Origin: Burkholderiales bacterium Ga0077544
GTDB lineage: Bacteria; Pseudomonadota; Gammaproteobacteria; Burkholderiales; Burkholderiaceae_D
Reading direction: 5' to 3'
NCBI GenBank assembly: GCA_001464355.1
Contig: LNEU01000033.1
Coordinates: forward strand, 434,001 to 498,000
DNA length: 64,000 nt
This document shows, piece by piece, positions 8,244 to 20,013 of the stretch. A model generated the notes under the pieces. That model was not told the origin of the DNA. It saw only the letters and a list, made by a program, of their open reading frames with translations, and made no database searches. The translations under genes were made by a program, and so were the position numbers. The stretch's first letter is position 1; every line of letters starts with the position of its first letter.

Positions 8244-9398
8244 TTATTCCAGCCAGCGCGCGCGACTGGCTGCGATCGCAATCGCAATCGCCATCACGCC
8301 TATCAATCCGACTGCGACTTGCATGCCCCAGCCTTGCGCCAGAAATCCGATCACTGGCGGCCCGATCAAACCGCCGCTGTAACTGAAGGTCGCAACCGCT
8401 GCCAATGCCGTGGAGCCATGCCGCCCCGCTGCGCTGAAGACGAAGGGAAACACCGCAGCAAAACCGGCACCGGCCAGCGCAAAACCGATAATGGTCAGTG
8501 GGATACTGAGTGCAGCAATCGCGACGAAGATGCCGAACGCCGCAAACAGTGCGCCGCATGCAACGACACTGCGCGCACCGAAGCTATCCTTCAGGCGATC
8601 ACACACCAGGCGCGCCACCAGCATCAACGCGGCAAAGCCGGCATAAGCCAAAGGCGCAACGCCATCGTGCGCACCCATTTCATCTTTCATGAAGACCCCG
8701 CTCCAGTCGGCAATCGAGCCTTCCGCCACTGCGCCGCAAAAACCGATGATGCCGAGTGCGACCAGAGGACCGTGTGCGACAGCGAACAGCGCCTTGCTTT
8801 CTGCATGCACGATCCGGTCGACAGGCAGCGCCTGATACGCGATATACAAAGGCAACAATAAAAGCAGTGATGCGATGCTGAAATGAGCCAGCGGCGTAAT
8901 CGCCAGCCCGGCCATCAGGCTGCCAAGCAAGGCGCCGCAAACTGCGCCCAGGCTAAACCATGCGTGCAGCAAGGACATGGTGGAACGTCCAGCCGCTTTT
9001 TCATTGGCGGTGCCGATCGCATTGATGGCAACGTCAAAGCAGCCGGATGCCGCACCCAGGGCGATGGCGACGATGGCGAGCCACAGCATGCTGGGTGCGA
9101 GTGCCAGACTTGGCAGCACGATGATCAATCCCAGGCCTGAATACCATGCTGCGCGACGTCCGCCGAATTTGTTGACCATCCACGCTGCCAGCGGGAACGA
9201 TCCGACTGCGCCAAAGCCGCCACCCAGCAAGACGATGCCCAATTGCGCAGGACTCAATTGCAAGGCATCGCGTATCGCCGGAATCCGCGCCGCCCACGAT
9301 GCATAGATCACACCGAGCAAAATGAAAAGCAACGGGGTGGCGATGGATTGAAAGCGAGGGTAGCGTGACGTTACTGGTAACAGGGCTTCGGTAGTCAT
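8244..9398 (-). CDS. MFS transporter (YbjJ-like)
   Basis: 384 residues with 12 predicted helices. N-terminal motif LLFILLGVIYASWAARIPAIR and the MFS loop NKFGGRRAAW place it in the YbjJ/fucose-permease-like branch of the major facilitator superfamily. Substrate unknown; relatives are annotated as putative exporters. It stands alone, convergent with the MOT1-like gene. The 211-nt gap to the phosphatase gene holds no other frame I can support. Confidence 0.85.
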   Translation of the reverse strand: MTTEALLPVTSRYPRFQSIATPLLFILLGVIYASWAARIPAIRDALQLSPAQLGIVLLGGGFGAVGSFPLAAWMVNKFGGRRAAWYSGLGLIIVLPSLALAPSMLWLAIVAIALGAASGCFDVAINAIGTANEKAAGRSTMSLLHAWFSLGAVCGALLGSLMAGLAITPLAHFSIASLLLLLPLYIAYQALPVDRIVHAESKALFAVAHGPLVALGIIGFCGAVAEGSIADWSGVFMKDEMGAHDGVAPLAYAGFAALMLVARLVCDRLKDSFGARSVVACGALFAAFGIFVAIAALSIPLTIIGFALAGAGFAAVFPFVFSAAGRHGSTALAAVATFSYSGGLIGPPVIGFLAQGWGMQVAVGLIGVMAIAIAIAASRARWLE

Positions 9399-9609
9399 GG
9401 GATGTGCGTGCGGCGAACTGATTCAAGGCTGAATTGTAGTGGCTTACCGGCATCTGCGCGTAGCAAGTGGCGGCGCGCATAGCCGAGCAGGCAATGGAAA
9501 AGGAGAAAAAGTGGAGGTGAAGCTCCTCTTTTGTTGTCACGATTAAATCGCCAGTCGGCAAGGGTTTCCGCCGACCCGCTCTGATGAATCTCAGCGAGTT
9601 TTTTGCTAT

Positions 9610-11583
9610 TTATTTTTTGGATAATCTGAACTGTGCGGGTTCTGCAGTCAGATAACCCACAGCCGCACCGAATCTATCGTTGTAATTGGCCTTGATCAGC
9701 GGGTCGAGAGTGTCTTTTACCTTGCCGTGCAATTTCCCACTCCAGTCGCCCGCATGTTGAAAATTACTCGTGATGTAAGTCCAGCCATTGATTTCATCGG
9801 CAACATGCAGGCCAGTGGCTTCCGCGCCGGCCGGCATAGCCATGATGCGCGATAATTTTTTCGTATCGACGTTGTACGCCCACAAAAAATTATTCACGTG
9901 CATGTTGCTGTCTTCGCCTATGAAAAGCGTGCGCATTTTTTCCGAAAATTTCAGGTTATCGGGGTTGGCGATTTTTTCCGGATTCGCCAGATTGCCCAAC
10001 GCATCGGCAGGAATATCTTCGCCTATCAGCAAGGCCCTGGTTTTGACCGGCACCCACTCGCTGTTAATCGAGACGCCGCTCGTATCCTTTTGATCGCCAG
10101 CCAGATTGTGTGCGAATACGCCGCCAGCCACGATCGCCTTGTTGATCGTGATGCCGGCCGATGCGCGCCATGCCCGATCGTTCCTGACCATCGAATGCTG
10201 GATGTTTTGCAATGCCGAATACGCGATCTTGTCCTTGATGTTGACGGTCGTGCCTTCCATCTTGGTGAAACCCATGCTGGCACCGACCAGATTGGCGTAG
10301 CGATGGGTTTCGAGAAAAGCTGCAGCTTTTTCCATGCCCGGTTTCAGCTTGACCCAGTTGGCGATGCCATCGACAAAAATCTTGGTATAGCTGGCGTCGA
10401 GTGGATCGGTCTTGACGCAGTGCATGATGTCTGCCGGCTTCAAGGTGTCCGCCAGTTGTTCGATTTCAGCGCTGGTGGCATGACCCAGTTTGATCCAGCT
10501 CAGTGTTGCGCCTGCGGCGTAGGGATCAACGGAGAATCCTGCACCGACTTTCGCGACATACAAGGTGCCAGCAGACAAATCCTTTTCTCTATCGGCGACA
10601 AACATGAAAAAACCACCGTTGATGTAATCGTCACCCATCAACACGGTGCGATTATCCGGCATCACTTGTATCAACTCGTGCGAGATACGGCCCATGCAGT
10701 AATGCTTCTTGATCGTGCCGCTGCCATCCGGATTGACTGTCACTTCCGGCAGATGGCCGTAATAATACGGATTGGCTTTGCGCTCATCGCCGAACAGGTT
10801 CTTGCTGTATTTTTTGAAAAGGGTATTGTCAGCAATGAACTGTGCATCGGGCTCGTATTCTTCGCTCGACAGGTGTGTGTTCCACGGCGACAGGCTGGCG
10901 CCACAGGTGATCCATAAACCGTGCGCACCCGCTGTATCGACGTTGTGATATTTAACCAGACTGAGTTTGCCGGTCTGCTGATCCTGGTCCAGCGTCAACA
11001 CGGCAATCGGCGACGGCAAGGTGCCGTAGGCATTTTTCTTGTCGGTCGCGGCACCCAGCTGATCACGTGTCAGGTATTCAAACTGTACTACCGCAAAGAC
11101 CGCCTTGCCCTTGATCCCGGCAACGGCGGGATTCGACAGTGCCAGCAACGATGTGCCATCCGGTGCATCCGAAAAGAATTGTCGCTCTTTGCCTGCAACG
11201 GATCGATCGATGATGGGTTGGTTGTGAATGTCAAAGTAGCCGCCACTCAATATCGTGCCACCTTTGCCATCCGGTACTTGTTCGCCGGTGATGAAGAATG
11301 GTTGGTAAGCGAGCTTGTATTGTTGCGTCGAGTTGTCACCGTAATGGACATTGAGCGTGGCACCCACTGCGGTGGTCGCCATCGCTGTCGCATCTGCTAG
11401 TGTCGGTGCGGCCATCGCTGTGAAGCTGGCACCAACATATTCGCTTGATGGCGATTTTTTTCTGACTATGCCGCAAGCAGAGAGCAAGGCGGATGATGCA
11501 CCAAGAGGCAGCAACGGTGCGCTGGCAAACAATTTGAGAACGTCACGGCGGGATACAGAAGGGGGCGAAGAGTGATCGGACAT
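9610..11583 (-). CDS. PhoX/DUF839 family phosphatase, Tat-exported
   Basis: 657 residues with a twin-arginine signal (SRRDVLKLFASAPLLPLG) followed by a Cys-containing stretch (LLSACG) that could serve as a lipobox. The body belongs to the PhoX-like DUF839 family, six-bladed propeller phosphatases that use Ca2+ and Fe3+; examples of matching stretches are FAVVQFEYLTRD, LWITCGASLSPWNTHLSSEE, YYYGHLPEV and FIGEDSNMHVNNFLWAYN. The conserved Cys-and-Glu region CGASLSPWNTHLSSEEYE corresponds to the metal-binding block. It would cleave phosphate esters in the periplasm. No Pho-box was identified. Monocistronic by context. Confidence 0.85.
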   Translation of the reverse strand: MSDHSSPPSVSRRDVLKLFASAPLLPLGASSALLSACGIVRKKSPSSEYVGASFTAMAAPTLADATAMATTAVGATLNVHYGDNSTQQYKLAYQPFFITGEQVPDGKGGTILSGGYFDIHNQPIIDRSVAGKERQFFSDAPDGTSLLALSNPAVAGIKGKAVFAVVQFEYLTRDQLGAATDKKNAYGTLPSPIAVLTLDQDQQTGKLSLVKYHNVDTAGAHGLWITCGASLSPWNTHLSSEEYEPDAQFIADNTLFKKYSKNLFGDERKANPYYYGHLPEVTVNPDGSGTIKKHYCMGRISHELIQVMPDNRTVLMGDDYINGGFFMFVADREKDLSAGTLYVAKVGAGFSVDPYAAGATLSWIKLGHATSAEIEQLADTLKPADIMHCVKTDPLDASYTKIFVDGIANWVKLKPGMEKAAAFLETHRYANLVGASMGFTKMEGTTVNIKDKIAYSALQNIQHSMVRNDRAWRASAGITINKAIVAGGVFAHNLAGDQKDTSGVSINSEWVPVKTRALLIGEDIPADALGNLANPEKIANPDNLKFSEKMRTLFIGEDSNMHVNNFLWAYNVDTKKLSRIMAMPAGAEATGLHVADEINGWTYITSNFQHAGDWSGKLHGKVKDTLDPLIKANYNDRFGAAVGYLTAEPAQFRLSKK

Positions 11584-11717
11584 ATTGTTTCCAGTGTGGT
11601 GAGTTGCGATGCGCCGGCGGCCGCAAGCCTTGTGTTGGAATTTTGTCGTGCGATCCCCGCGTTACAAATAGTATAAAAACGCTTTGTGACGGCTTCGTGA
11701 AAAACAATTGCAGAACT

Positions 11718-11753
11718 GTGCTGACCGGGCAGCATTTACCGCCCGGTCAGCAC
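11718..11753 (-). terminator. Perfect 13-bp hairpin downstream of xth
   Basis: GTGCTGACCGGGC (11718-11730) is perfectly complementary to GCCCGGTCAGCAC (11741-11753), with a 10-nt loop. It starts 5 nt beyond the xth stop on the minus strand. The T-rich tail comes only about 20 nt further on, so it may act as a terminator or as an mRNA 3' stabiliser. Confidence 0.55.
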
Positions 11754-11758
11754 AGGAT

Positions 11759-12538
11759 TCATTTCCAATCGTAATCAACCGTCAATGGTGCATGATCGCT
11801 GAAGCGCTCATCCTTGTAGACAGATGTGGTCTTTGCCGTGACCGCCAGTTCACGCGTCGCCACCTGATAATCAATGCGCCATCCGACGTTCTTGGCCCAT
11901 GCCTGACCGCGATTGCTCCACCATGTATAGCATTCGTCAGTCGTCGCCGGATGCAGGTGACGGTAGACGTCTACCAGTTCGACTTCCTCGAATACGCGGC
12001 TCAGCCACGCACGTTCTTCCGGTAAAAATCCGGAGTTCTTGCGGTTGCCCTTGAAGTTTTTCAAGTCGATTTCATTGTGCGCGATATTCCAGTCGCCGCA
12101 GATAACGAACTCGCGGCCCATTGCCTTCAATGCCTGCAAATGCGGCAGGAATACATCCATGAAACGGAACTTCGCCAGTTGCCGCTCTTCGCTGGACGAA
12201 CCGGACGGGCAGTAGACCGAAATCACGCTCAGATTGCCGAAGTCGCATTGCACATAACGACCTTCCGCATCGAACTCGCTGCAGCCGAAGCCGATCTGTA
12301 CATTGTCCGGTGTGGTTTTGCAGTACACGCCAGCACCGGAATAGCCTTTTTTCTCGGCATAGTGGAAATAGCCGACATACCCTTCCGGTGTTAAAAACTC
12401 CGGCGTCATGTCGGCGGCTTGCGCCTTCAATTCCTGTACGCAGACAAAATCTGCATTGTGTTTTGCCATCCACGGGAAGAAACCCTTTCTGGCGGCTGAG
12501 CGTATGCCATTCAAATTGGCAGAGATAATTTTTAACAT
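11759..12538 (-). CDS. xth: Exodeoxyribonuclease III
   Basis: 259 residues of the exonuclease-endonuclease-phosphatase fold: N-terminal NLNGIRSAARKGF, the catalytic Glu in VCVQELKAQ, CGDWNIAH (metal/phosphate binding), the TWWSNRG stretch and the C-terminal SDHAPLTVDYDW with the catalytic Asp-His pair. ExoIII/XthA cleaves abasic sites in base-excision repair and degrades one DNA strand 3' to 5'. Length is normal for the family. Divergent from pyrE with 176 nt between them; a hairpin follows the stop. Confidence 0.95.
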   Translation of the reverse strand: MLKIISANLNGIRSAARKGFFPWMAKHNADFVCVQELKAQAADMTPEFLTPEGYVGYFHYAEKKGYSGAGVYCKTTPDNVQIGFGCSEFDAEGRYVQCDFGNLSVISVYCPSGSSSEERQLAKFRFMDVFLPHLQALKAMGREFVICGDWNIAHNEIDLKNFKGNRKNSGFLPEERAWLSRVFEEVELVDVYRHLHPATTDECYTWWSNRGQAWAKNVGWRIDYQVATRELAVTAKTTSVYKDERFSDHAPLTVDYDWK

Positions 12539-12714
12539 GGCGGCGGTTTAAAAAATGAGGCGCTCAGGATAACCGATTCAATGCGGCTGGTCTGCAGGGG
12601 CTCGGGCATGGCCTTTGCATTTAGCGGCATGTGCTTCCGATAACGATTTAAAATGTGGCTTTGGTCGCGTAAATAGCGACAATTTTCGTCACTTTTATCC
12701 GTTATGGAGTTGTT

Positions 12715-13380
12715 TTGAACAATTTACGGCAAGAATTCATCAAGTTTTCGGTTGATACCGGCGTATTGCGTTTCGGCGAATTCGTTACCAAGGCCGGTCG
12801 CACCTCGCCTTATTTTTTTAATGCAGGGCTGTTCAATCAGGGCGGCACACTGGCAAGGCTGGCCGAGTTTTATGCGCAGACACTGATCGATTCCGGCGTT
12901 GAATTCGATATGCTGTTTGGCCCGGCATACAAAGGCATCACGCTCGCTTCTGCGACTGCAGTGGCGCTGGCGAACAAGGGCAGGGATGTGCCATTTGCGT
13001 TTAACCGCAAGGAAGCCAAGGATCACGGTGAGGGCGGCACCATGGTCGGCGCCAAGTTGCAGGGCCGTGTCGTGATCATCGACGACGTGATTTCTGCCGG
13101 GACCTCGGTGCGCGAATCGGTCGACATGATACGTGCGGCAGGGGCAACGCCATGTGCAGTATTGATTGCGCTGGACAGGATGGAACGCTCGGGCGCAGAC
13201 GATGCATTGTCTGCGCATTCAGCGGTGCAGGAAGTCAGCAAGAACTACGATATGCCGGTGGTATCGATAGGCAATTTGTCGGATTTGTTTGAATACCTGT
13301 CGAATGCGGGAGCCAATTCGGAACAGGCGCAATACAAGGATGCCGTTGCCGCTTATCGCAAGAGGTACGGCGTGATGTAG
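12715..13380 (+). CDS. pyrE: Orotate phosphoribosyltransferase
   Basis: 221 residues; converts orotate plus PRPP to orotidine 5'-phosphate in pyrimidine synthesis. The PRPP-binding motif [16 protein letters not shown] is clear (near residue 120), together with [11 protein letters not shown] and [13 protein letters not shown], the flexible catalytic loop. The start is a TTG at 12715 preceded by GGAG at the right distance, and no ATG fits the family N-terminus. Single gene between divergent xth and a DUF4124-type gene 28 nt downstream. Confidence 0.95.
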   Translation: MNNLRQEFIKFSVDTGVLRFGEFVTKAGRTSPYFFNAGLFNQGGTLARLAEFYAQTLIDSGVEFDMLFGPAYKGITLASATAVALANKGRDVPFAFNRKEAKDHGEGGTMVGAKLQGRVVIIDDVISAGTSVRESVDMIRAAGATPCAVLIALDRMERSGADDALSAHSAVQEVSKNYDMPVVSIGNLSDLFEYLSNAGANSEQAQYKDAVAAYRKRYGVM

Positions 13381-13408
13381 CAGCCATCGTTTTATTCTGG
13401 GGAGTGAA

Positions 13409-14023
13409 ATGAAAGGTGCGGTAAAGACACTGGTTTTTCTCTCGATATGCGTCACGTCGGGTGCACACGCTGCCATTTTCATGTGCAAGGATGCATCCGG
13501 CCGCACTCTCACTGCTGACAGGCTCATTCCTGAATGTGCAGACCGCCCGGTACGCGAATACGGTAATAACGGCGCAAAAAAAAGAGATATTGCCGCCCCC
13601 CTTACAGCTGAGCAAAAGCGCGAAAAGCAGCAGCAGGACGACAAGAAAAAAGTCGAACAGCTTGCGGCTGACGAGCAGAAAAAAGCCGATCGTGCCCTCG
13701 CCGCCCGCTACCGCAGTGAAGACGACATCACTGCCGCACGCAAACGCGACACGACTGTCATCAGCGATCAAATTGCCCAGCAAAAAAAGGCGTTATCCAG
13801 TGCGGATCACGACTGGAAAGAAACGCAGGCGGCCGTTATAGCGCAAAGAAAAATAGGCGTGGTGCCAGCGGGGATGCAATACAAACTCGACAGAGCCGAG
13901 CAGACCGTACGTGACCTGAAGGTCAGAATCATTGATAGTGAAGTCGAGCTTGCGCAAGTTCATGCCAAATACGATGTGACGTTGCAGCGGTATCGTGAAA
14001 TTATGACTGCATCGGCTCGATAA
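13409..14023 (+). CDS. Secreted DUF4124-like coiled-coil protein
   Basis: 204 residues with a signal peptide ending around SGAHA, then a short DUF4124-like segment (AIFMCKDASGRTLTADRLIPEC) carrying two cysteines that could form a disulfide. A long charged coiled coil follows (about residues 65-200), rich in Lys, Gln, Asp and Ala. Such proteins are common in Betaproteobacteria and of unknown periplasmic function. GGGGAG lies 8 nt upstream of the ATG. A small hairpin follows the stop. Confidence 0.75.
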   Translation: MKGAVKTLVFLSICVTSGAHAAIFMCKDASGRTLTADRLIPECADRPVREYGNNGAKKRDIAAPLTAEQKREKQQQDDKKKVEQLAADEQKKADRALAARYRSEDDITAARKRDTTVISDQIAQQKKALSSADHDWKETQAAVIAQRKIGVVPAGMQYKLDRAEQTVRDLKVRIIDSEVELAQVHAKYDVTLQRYREIMTASAR

Positions 14024-14044
14024 AATTGCGAAAAAATGCAATTT
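14023..14044 (+). terminator. Weak hairpin after the DUF4124-like gene
   Basis: AAATTGC (14023-14029) pairs with GCAATTT (14038-14044) across an A-rich loop, directly overlapping the stop region. AT-rich with a short TCTCTT tail, so a weak terminator at best. Confidence 0.35.
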
Positions 14045-14262
14045 CTCTTGGTGATTCATATCACTAATTGCTTACCCATATTCATGGGATAGTTTAAGTA
14101 GTTCAAGACATTTATCATCATGCGACTGTTTAGTCGTTTGCACCTTTCAAATCGCTTTTGAACATCAAGCCTTCAAAAAATAGTTTACGTCTCATACCTT
14201 TACTCAGATCTATAAGCGCGGTGTTTTCCAATATTCATTGATAGGATGCCAATAAGGATGAC

Positions 14263-15144
14263 ATGCGCATAATTATGATTTTTTTCGCTGGGTTGATTCT
14301 ATGGTTCTTTTTTATAAGTGACCTTAGAGAACCTCCGAACAGGGATTGGAAACAAACTTCTGTTTATAAAAAAAGTGAGCCGACCGAATTATTTTTTGAG
14401 CCGTCAGGTGAATCACGTAATCGCAATTGGGTATCCCGCCCGGATTGTTGCCCTGAAAAATCTCCCGTCATGCACGGATCTTCTTTTTCAGAGAAACAAT
14501 ACTCATACAATTTACGTCCGCTTAATGTCCTGGCTTCAGTTCCTGAGAACGCTATTCGTCAAATTCGTAAGCCATATAAAGTTCATGCGAAAGAAATTTG
14601 GGATTTGATGTCTTTGGAAGTCTTGCTCCCCCACTTTGAAGGCAAGACGAGTTTGACGGCTTCGCGTTTTGCATCGCGCGAAGATCGTGACATTGTCGAT
14701 ATTCGATTGGGCTTTCTTGCTGGCGAAAACGATGTTCAACATCTGCGGGCACGGATTGCGGATGGCCGAATGATTGATGTAACGAAGCCTGCGGATAGGG
14801 CGATGCAATTATTTGCTTATCGTCCGATGTCAAGAAAAGTAGATGATGAGACGATAATTGATTATCTTGGTGATGCGGATGCTTTTGTATCTCTAGTGGG
14901 AAACCCAATTGTTATTTCATGTAGTTCTTGGCCATCACTTGGCGAGGAAACCCAACGATGTCAAACGCATCTTTTATTCCCTCAACATCTTTGGCCGTCC
15001 CAAATGAAAGAAAAATTTGGAGGGACAGAAGGATTGCAAGTTGTTTACTCTTTCCATAAAAGTCATCTTGCTGATTGGCCAGAATTGATTCGAAGAATTA
15101 ATACTTATACGATGTCTCTTTTGCCGGAGTTGTCGGTGGATTAG
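14263..15144 (+). CDS. Hypothetical membrane-anchored protein
   Basis: 293 residues with one N-terminal hydrophobic anchor (about 2-20) and a soluble, presumably periplasmic body containing a Cys-Cys pair (SRPDCCPEK) and further cysteines in ISCSSW and QRCQTH. AAGGATGAC is a good ribosome binding site. The gene is visibly AT-richer than its neighbours and is flanked by a 239-nt AT-rich gap and a strong terminator, which suggests acquisition as a single-gene cassette. I do not recognise the family; orphan anchored proteins like this are sometimes immunity proteins of secreted toxins, but no toxin gene is adjacent, so this is speculation. Confidence 0.65.
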   Translation: MRIIMIFFAGLILWFFFISDLREPPNRDWKQTSVYKKSEPTELFFEPSGESRNRNWVSRPDCCPEKSPVMHGSSFSEKQYSYNLRPLNVLASVPENAIRQIRKPYKVHAKEIWDLMSLEVLLPHFEGKTSLTASRFASREDRDIVDIRLGFLAGENDVQHLRARIADGRMIDVTKPADRAMQLFAYRPMSRKVDDETIIDYLGDADAFVSLVGNPIVISCSSWPSLGEETQRCQTHLLFPQHLWPSQMKEKFGGTEGLQVVYSFHKSHLADWPELIRRINTYTMSLLPELSVD

Positions 15145-15168
15145 CTTCTTATTACAAAAAATCATGGA

Positions 15169-15203
15169 AAAAGCGCACTCGTTTTACGGAGCGCGCTTTT
15201 TAT
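15169..15203. terminator. Bidirectional intrinsic terminator
   Basis: AAAAGCGC (15169-15176) pairs with GCGCTTTT (15193-15200), flanked by A-run and T-run on both sides. It separates the convergent hypothetical gene and gatB and can serve both. Confidence 0.75.
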
Positions 15204-15218
15204 TTTTGGCTTGCTTAA

Positions 15219-16679
15219 TTAAGTTGTCAATTTTTTCTTCAGTAACTCAGTAAGCTGCGCAGGGTTGGCTTTCCCTTTGCTGGCCTTCATCGCTTGCCCC
15301 ATCAACGCATTGATCGCCTGCTCTTTGCCGGCGCGGTATTCCTCAACAGATTTCGCATTTGCGGCGAGCACATCGTCGACAATTTTTTCCAATGCTCCGC
15401 TGTCTGAAATTTGCTTCAGGCCTTTCGACTCGATCACTTCATCTGCAAGGGTGGCATTGTCAGATTTGGCTTCCCACATTGCGCTGAATACTTCTTTTGC
15501 GATCTTGTTGGAGATGGTGCCGTCAGCAATACGCTGCAATAACAATGCGAGCTGAGCAGGTGCGACTGGCGCTGCGGCTATCTCTATGCCTTCACGATTC
15601 AGTGTCGATGCGACGTCGCCCATCAACCAGTTGGCGGTTGGCTTTGCCTGCTCTTTGCCAGTGATGACGGTGACGGCTTCAAAGTAATTTGCCATCGCTT
15701 TGGATTGCGTCAAGATTGCCGCGTCATATTCCGACAAGCTGTAATCGCGCACAAAGCGTTCGCGCATCGCACCAGGCAATTCGGGCATCGCAGCTTGTAC
15801 GCGTGCGATCCATTCTGCACTGACGACGAGTGGCGGCAAATCCGGATCGGGGAAATAGCGATAATCGTGCGCGTTTTCCTTGCTGCGCATTTCACGCGTT
15901 TCTTTTTTGTCCGGATCGTACAGGCGCGTTGCTTGCACGACGCGGCCGCCGTCTTCGATCAATTCGATCTGGCGACGCACTTCATAGTTAATCGCGTCTT
16001 CCATGAAGCGGAATGAGTTCAGATTCTTGATCTCGCAACGTGTGCCGAATTCTTTTTGTCCCACTGGGCGCACCGAGACGTTGGCATCGCAGCGGAATGA
16101 ACCTTCCTGCATATTGCCGTCGCAAATGCCTATCCATGTCACTAATGTGTGTAGCGCTTTAGCGTAGGCAACCGCTTCTGCCGCGCTACGCATATCTGGT
16201 TCGGTGACGATTTCCAGCAGTGGTGTACCGGCGCGATTCAAGTCGATGCCGGTCATGCCTTGATAATCTTCGTGCAGTGATTTGCCGGCGTCTTCTTCCA
16301 GATGTGCGCGCGTTAATTGCACCGAGCGGATTTCTGTTTTGCCGTCAACTTCCATCGCGAACGAGACGCGGCCGCCTTGCACGATAGGCAAATCCATCTG
16401 GCTGATCTGATAGCCCTTGGGCAAATCGGGATAGAAATAATTTTTACGCGCGAAGACCGAGTGCGGCGCAATGGTTGCGCCTATCGCCAGGCCGAACTGA
16501 ATTGCGCGTTCGACCGCGCCGCGATTCATTACCGGCAATGAGCCCGGCAATGCCAGATCGACCGGCGAGGTTTGCGTGTTTGGTTCAGCGCCGAATTGCG
16601 TCGGCGAGCCGCTGAAAATTTTTGTCTGAGTCGTCAACTGCGTATGCGTTTCCAGACCGATTACGACTTCCCACTGCAT
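15219..16679 (-). CDS. gatB: Aspartyl/glutamyl-tRNA amidotransferase subunit B
   Basis: 486 residues. The signature starts [13 protein letters not shown] and continues with [49 protein letters not shown] and CDANVSVRP, all canonical GatB, plus a C-terminal helical YqeY-like domain. GatB kinases the misacylated Glu/Asp on tRNA-Gln/Asn and receives ammonia from GatA. Last gene of gatC-gatA-gatB. AAGGAAA precedes the ATG. Its presence implies indirect aminoacylation of at least one of Gln/Asn tRNAs. Confidence 0.97.
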   Translation of the reverse strand: MQWEVVIGLETHTQLTTQTKIFSGSPTQFGAEPNTQTSPVDLALPGSLPVMNRGAVERAIQFGLAIGATIAPHSVFARKNYFYPDLPKGYQISQMDLPIVQGGRVSFAMEVDGKTEIRSVQLTRAHLEEDAGKSLHEDYQGMTGIDLNRAGTPLLEIVTEPDMRSAAEAVAYAKALHTLVTWIGICDGNMQEGSFRCDANVSVRPVGQKEFGTRCEIKNLNSFRFMEDAINYEVRRQIELIEDGGRVVQATRLYDPDKKETREMRSKENAHDYRYFPDPDLPPLVVSAEWIARVQAAMPELPGAMRERFVRDYSLSEYDAAILTQSKAMANYFEAVTVITGKEQAKPTANWLMGDVASTLNREGIEIAAAPVAPAQLALLLQRIADGTISNKIAKEVFSAMWEAKSDNATLADEVIESKGLKQISDSGALEKIVDDVLAANAKSVEEYRAGKEQAINALMGQAMKASKGKANPAQLTELLKKKLTT

Positions 16680-16736
16680 GATGTTTCCTTACTCGCTTGT
16701 TGGCGTATTTAACTATTGTCGTGGAGAGCGATATTT

Positions 16737-18194
16737 TTATTCTGCAGGCTGGCGCAAATGCCAGTCAGTCGCTTGCTGATACTGATGTGCGACGTTCAGC
16801 AATTTTGCTTCAGCAAAATAATTGCCGATGATTTGCAAGCCGACTGGACGCTTTGCATTCTTTTCACCCTGACCGAAACCGCAAGGAATCGACATGCCCG
16901 GCAAGCCTGCCAGACTGGTGGAGAGTGTAAAAATATCAGCCAGATAATTCGCAATCGGATCATCTGCCTTGTCGCCCAGATCCCATGCGACGGTTGGCGC
17001 AACCGGTCCCATGATGACGTCACATTTTTTGAAAGCTTCTTGAAAATCCTGCGCGATCAGGCGGCGAATTTTTTGCGCTTGCAGATAGTAGGCATCGTAA
17101 TAACCATGCGACAGCACATATGCGCCGACCAGAATGCGGCGTTTGACTTCATCGCCAAAACCTTGTGCGCGCGTCTTGCAATACATATCGGATAAATCCG
17201 TATAGTCCTTGGCGCGGAAGCCGTAACGCACGCCGTCGAAGCGACTCAAATTGGACGATGCCTCGGCTGGTGCGATCACGTAATAAGTGGGAATCGACAA
17301 CTCGGTTTTAGGCAGAGAAATATCGACCAGTGTTGCGCCCAGTTTTTCATATTCAGCGAGTGCCGCGCGCACAGCTTGCTCTACATCCGCTGATAAACCC
17401 GCGCCGAAATATTCGCGCGGGATGCCGATTTTCAAGCCTTGCAACGGAACGTTCAGGTCGCGGGTGAAATCTTCTTTTGCACGTTCGATGCTGGTTGAAT
17501 CACGCTCATCGAAACCTGCCATCGCGTTCAATAGCAGTCCGCAATCTTCTGCGGTTTTTGCAATCGGGCCGCCTTGATCGAGCGACGATGCAAACGCGAT
17601 CATGCCGAAGCGCGACACGCGGCCGTAAGTTGGTTTGATGCCAGTGACGCCACACAAGGCGGCCGGTTGACGGATCGAGCCGCCGGTGTCGGTTGCAGTG
17701 GATGCGGGTGTCAGTCGTGCGGCGATTGCAGCAGCAGAGCCGCCGGATGAGCCGCCAGGAATCGCGGTCTTGTCCCACGGATTTTTGACTGCACCGAAGT
17801 AGGAATTCTCATTCGATGAACCCATAGCGAATTCATCGCAATTCAATTTTCCCAATGTCACCATGCCGGCTTGATTGAAATTTTCCACGACGGTCGCATC
17901 GAAAGGACTGACGTAGTTTTCCAGCATCTTCGAACCGGCGGTGGAGCGCCAGCCGCGCGTGACGAAGATGTCTTTGTGTGCAATCGGCACGCCGGTCAAT
18001 ATCGTGGCGTCACCAGCGGCGATGCGTTGGTCGGCAGCGGCGGCTTGTTGCAGCGTCAACGTTTCATCGACGTGCAAAAATGCATTCAGGTCGCTGGCCT
18101 TGATGCGATCCAGGAATAGTTTGGACAACTCTGTTGCAGAGATTTTTTTTGCCTGCAGCAAGTCGGATAATTCTTTGATTGTTTTGGTATGCAT
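16737..18194 (-). CDS. gatA: Aspartyl/glutamyl-tRNA amidotransferase subunit A
   Basis: 485 residues of the amidase-signature family: VPIAHKDIF provides the catalytic Lys, and [15 protein letters not shown] plus [12 protein letters not shown] provide the Ser-cisSer-Lys triad. It hydrolyses glutamine to supply ammonia to GatB. The start at 18194 ([13 protein letters not shown]) fits the family; an upstream in-frame ATG would add ten unrelated residues. The ribosome binding site is weak. Preceded by gatC with 106 nt between them and followed by gatB. Confidence 0.97.
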   Translation of the reverse strand: MHTKTIKELSDLLQAKKISATELSKLFLDRIKASDLNAFLHVDETLTLQQAAAADQRIAAGDATILTGVPIAHKDIFVTRGWRSTAGSKMLENYVSPFDATVVENFNQAGMVTLGKLNCDEFAMGSSNENSYFGAVKNPWDKTAIPGGSSGGSAAAIAARLTPASTATDTGGSIRQPAALCGVTGIKPTYGRVSRFGMIAFASSLDQGGPIAKTAEDCGLLLNAMAGFDERDSTSIERAKEDFTRDLNVPLQGLKIGIPREYFGAGLSADVEQAVRAALAEYEKLGATLVDISLPKTELSIPTYYVIAPAEASSNLSRFDGVRYGFRAKDYTDLSDMYCKTRAQGFGDEVKRRILVGAYVLSHGYYDAYYLQAQKIRRLIAQDFQEAFKKCDVIMGPVAPTVAWDLGDKADDPIANYLADIFTLSTSLAGLPGMSIPCGFGQGEKNAKRPVGLQIIGNYFAEAKLLNVAHQYQQATDWHLRQPAE

Positions 18195-18300
18195 ATTGAA
18201 TATCGGTGTTCGGTTGCAGAACATTGGAAATGTTCTGATTGCGCGTTGCTAAATAATATTTAACAGTAAGGTCTAATAGCGCAACGTAAGGCGACGCAGC

Positions 18301-18603
18301 TTATTCGATGACTTGCGGCACCAGATACAAGCCGTCTTGCGTGGCCGGTGCCACTTGCTGGTATTCGTCGCGACGATTCGGTTCGCTGACTTTGTCTTCG
18401 CGCAGACGCAACGATAGATCCGGTAGCAGCATGGCGATCGGATGATTCAGCGGTTCCACACCCGTCGTATCGACGGCAGTCAATTGTTCGACCAATGCAA
18501 AAATGCCGTTTAATTTTTCCAGCGTTTGAGCGGATTGCTCATCGGTGAGATCGATTTGCGCGAGCATTGATAAACGTGTGACATCGGAAAGTTCGAGGGA
18601 CAT
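18301..18603 (-). CDS. gatC: Aspartyl/glutamyl-tRNA amidotransferase subunit C
   Basis: 100 residues beginning MSLELSDVTRLSMLAQI, with the conserved middle FALVEQLTAVDTTGVEPLNHP and a C-terminal LVPQVIE, all typical GatC, the small clamp that stabilises GatA-GatB. The start at 18603 is chosen because the 33 residues further upstream in frame are not GatC-like. First gene of gatCAB and divergent from mreB. Confidence 0.93.
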   Translation of the reverse strand: MSLELSDVTRLSMLAQIDLTDEQSAQTLEKLNGIFALVEQLTAVDTTGVEPLNHPIAMLLPDLSLRLREDKVSEPNRRDEYQQVAPATQDGLYLVPQVIE

Positions 18604-19960
<1,357 letters not shown>

Positions 19961-20013
19961 TCCGGTCACGCTGTTTTATCTACATGGTTTTATTTTTATT
20001 TTAATGAGCTGAC

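Noticed and set aside
9898-10917. 339-codon plus-strand frame opposite the PhoX-like gene
   Set aside because: Shadow of a high-quality CDS; its translation has no recognisable domain.
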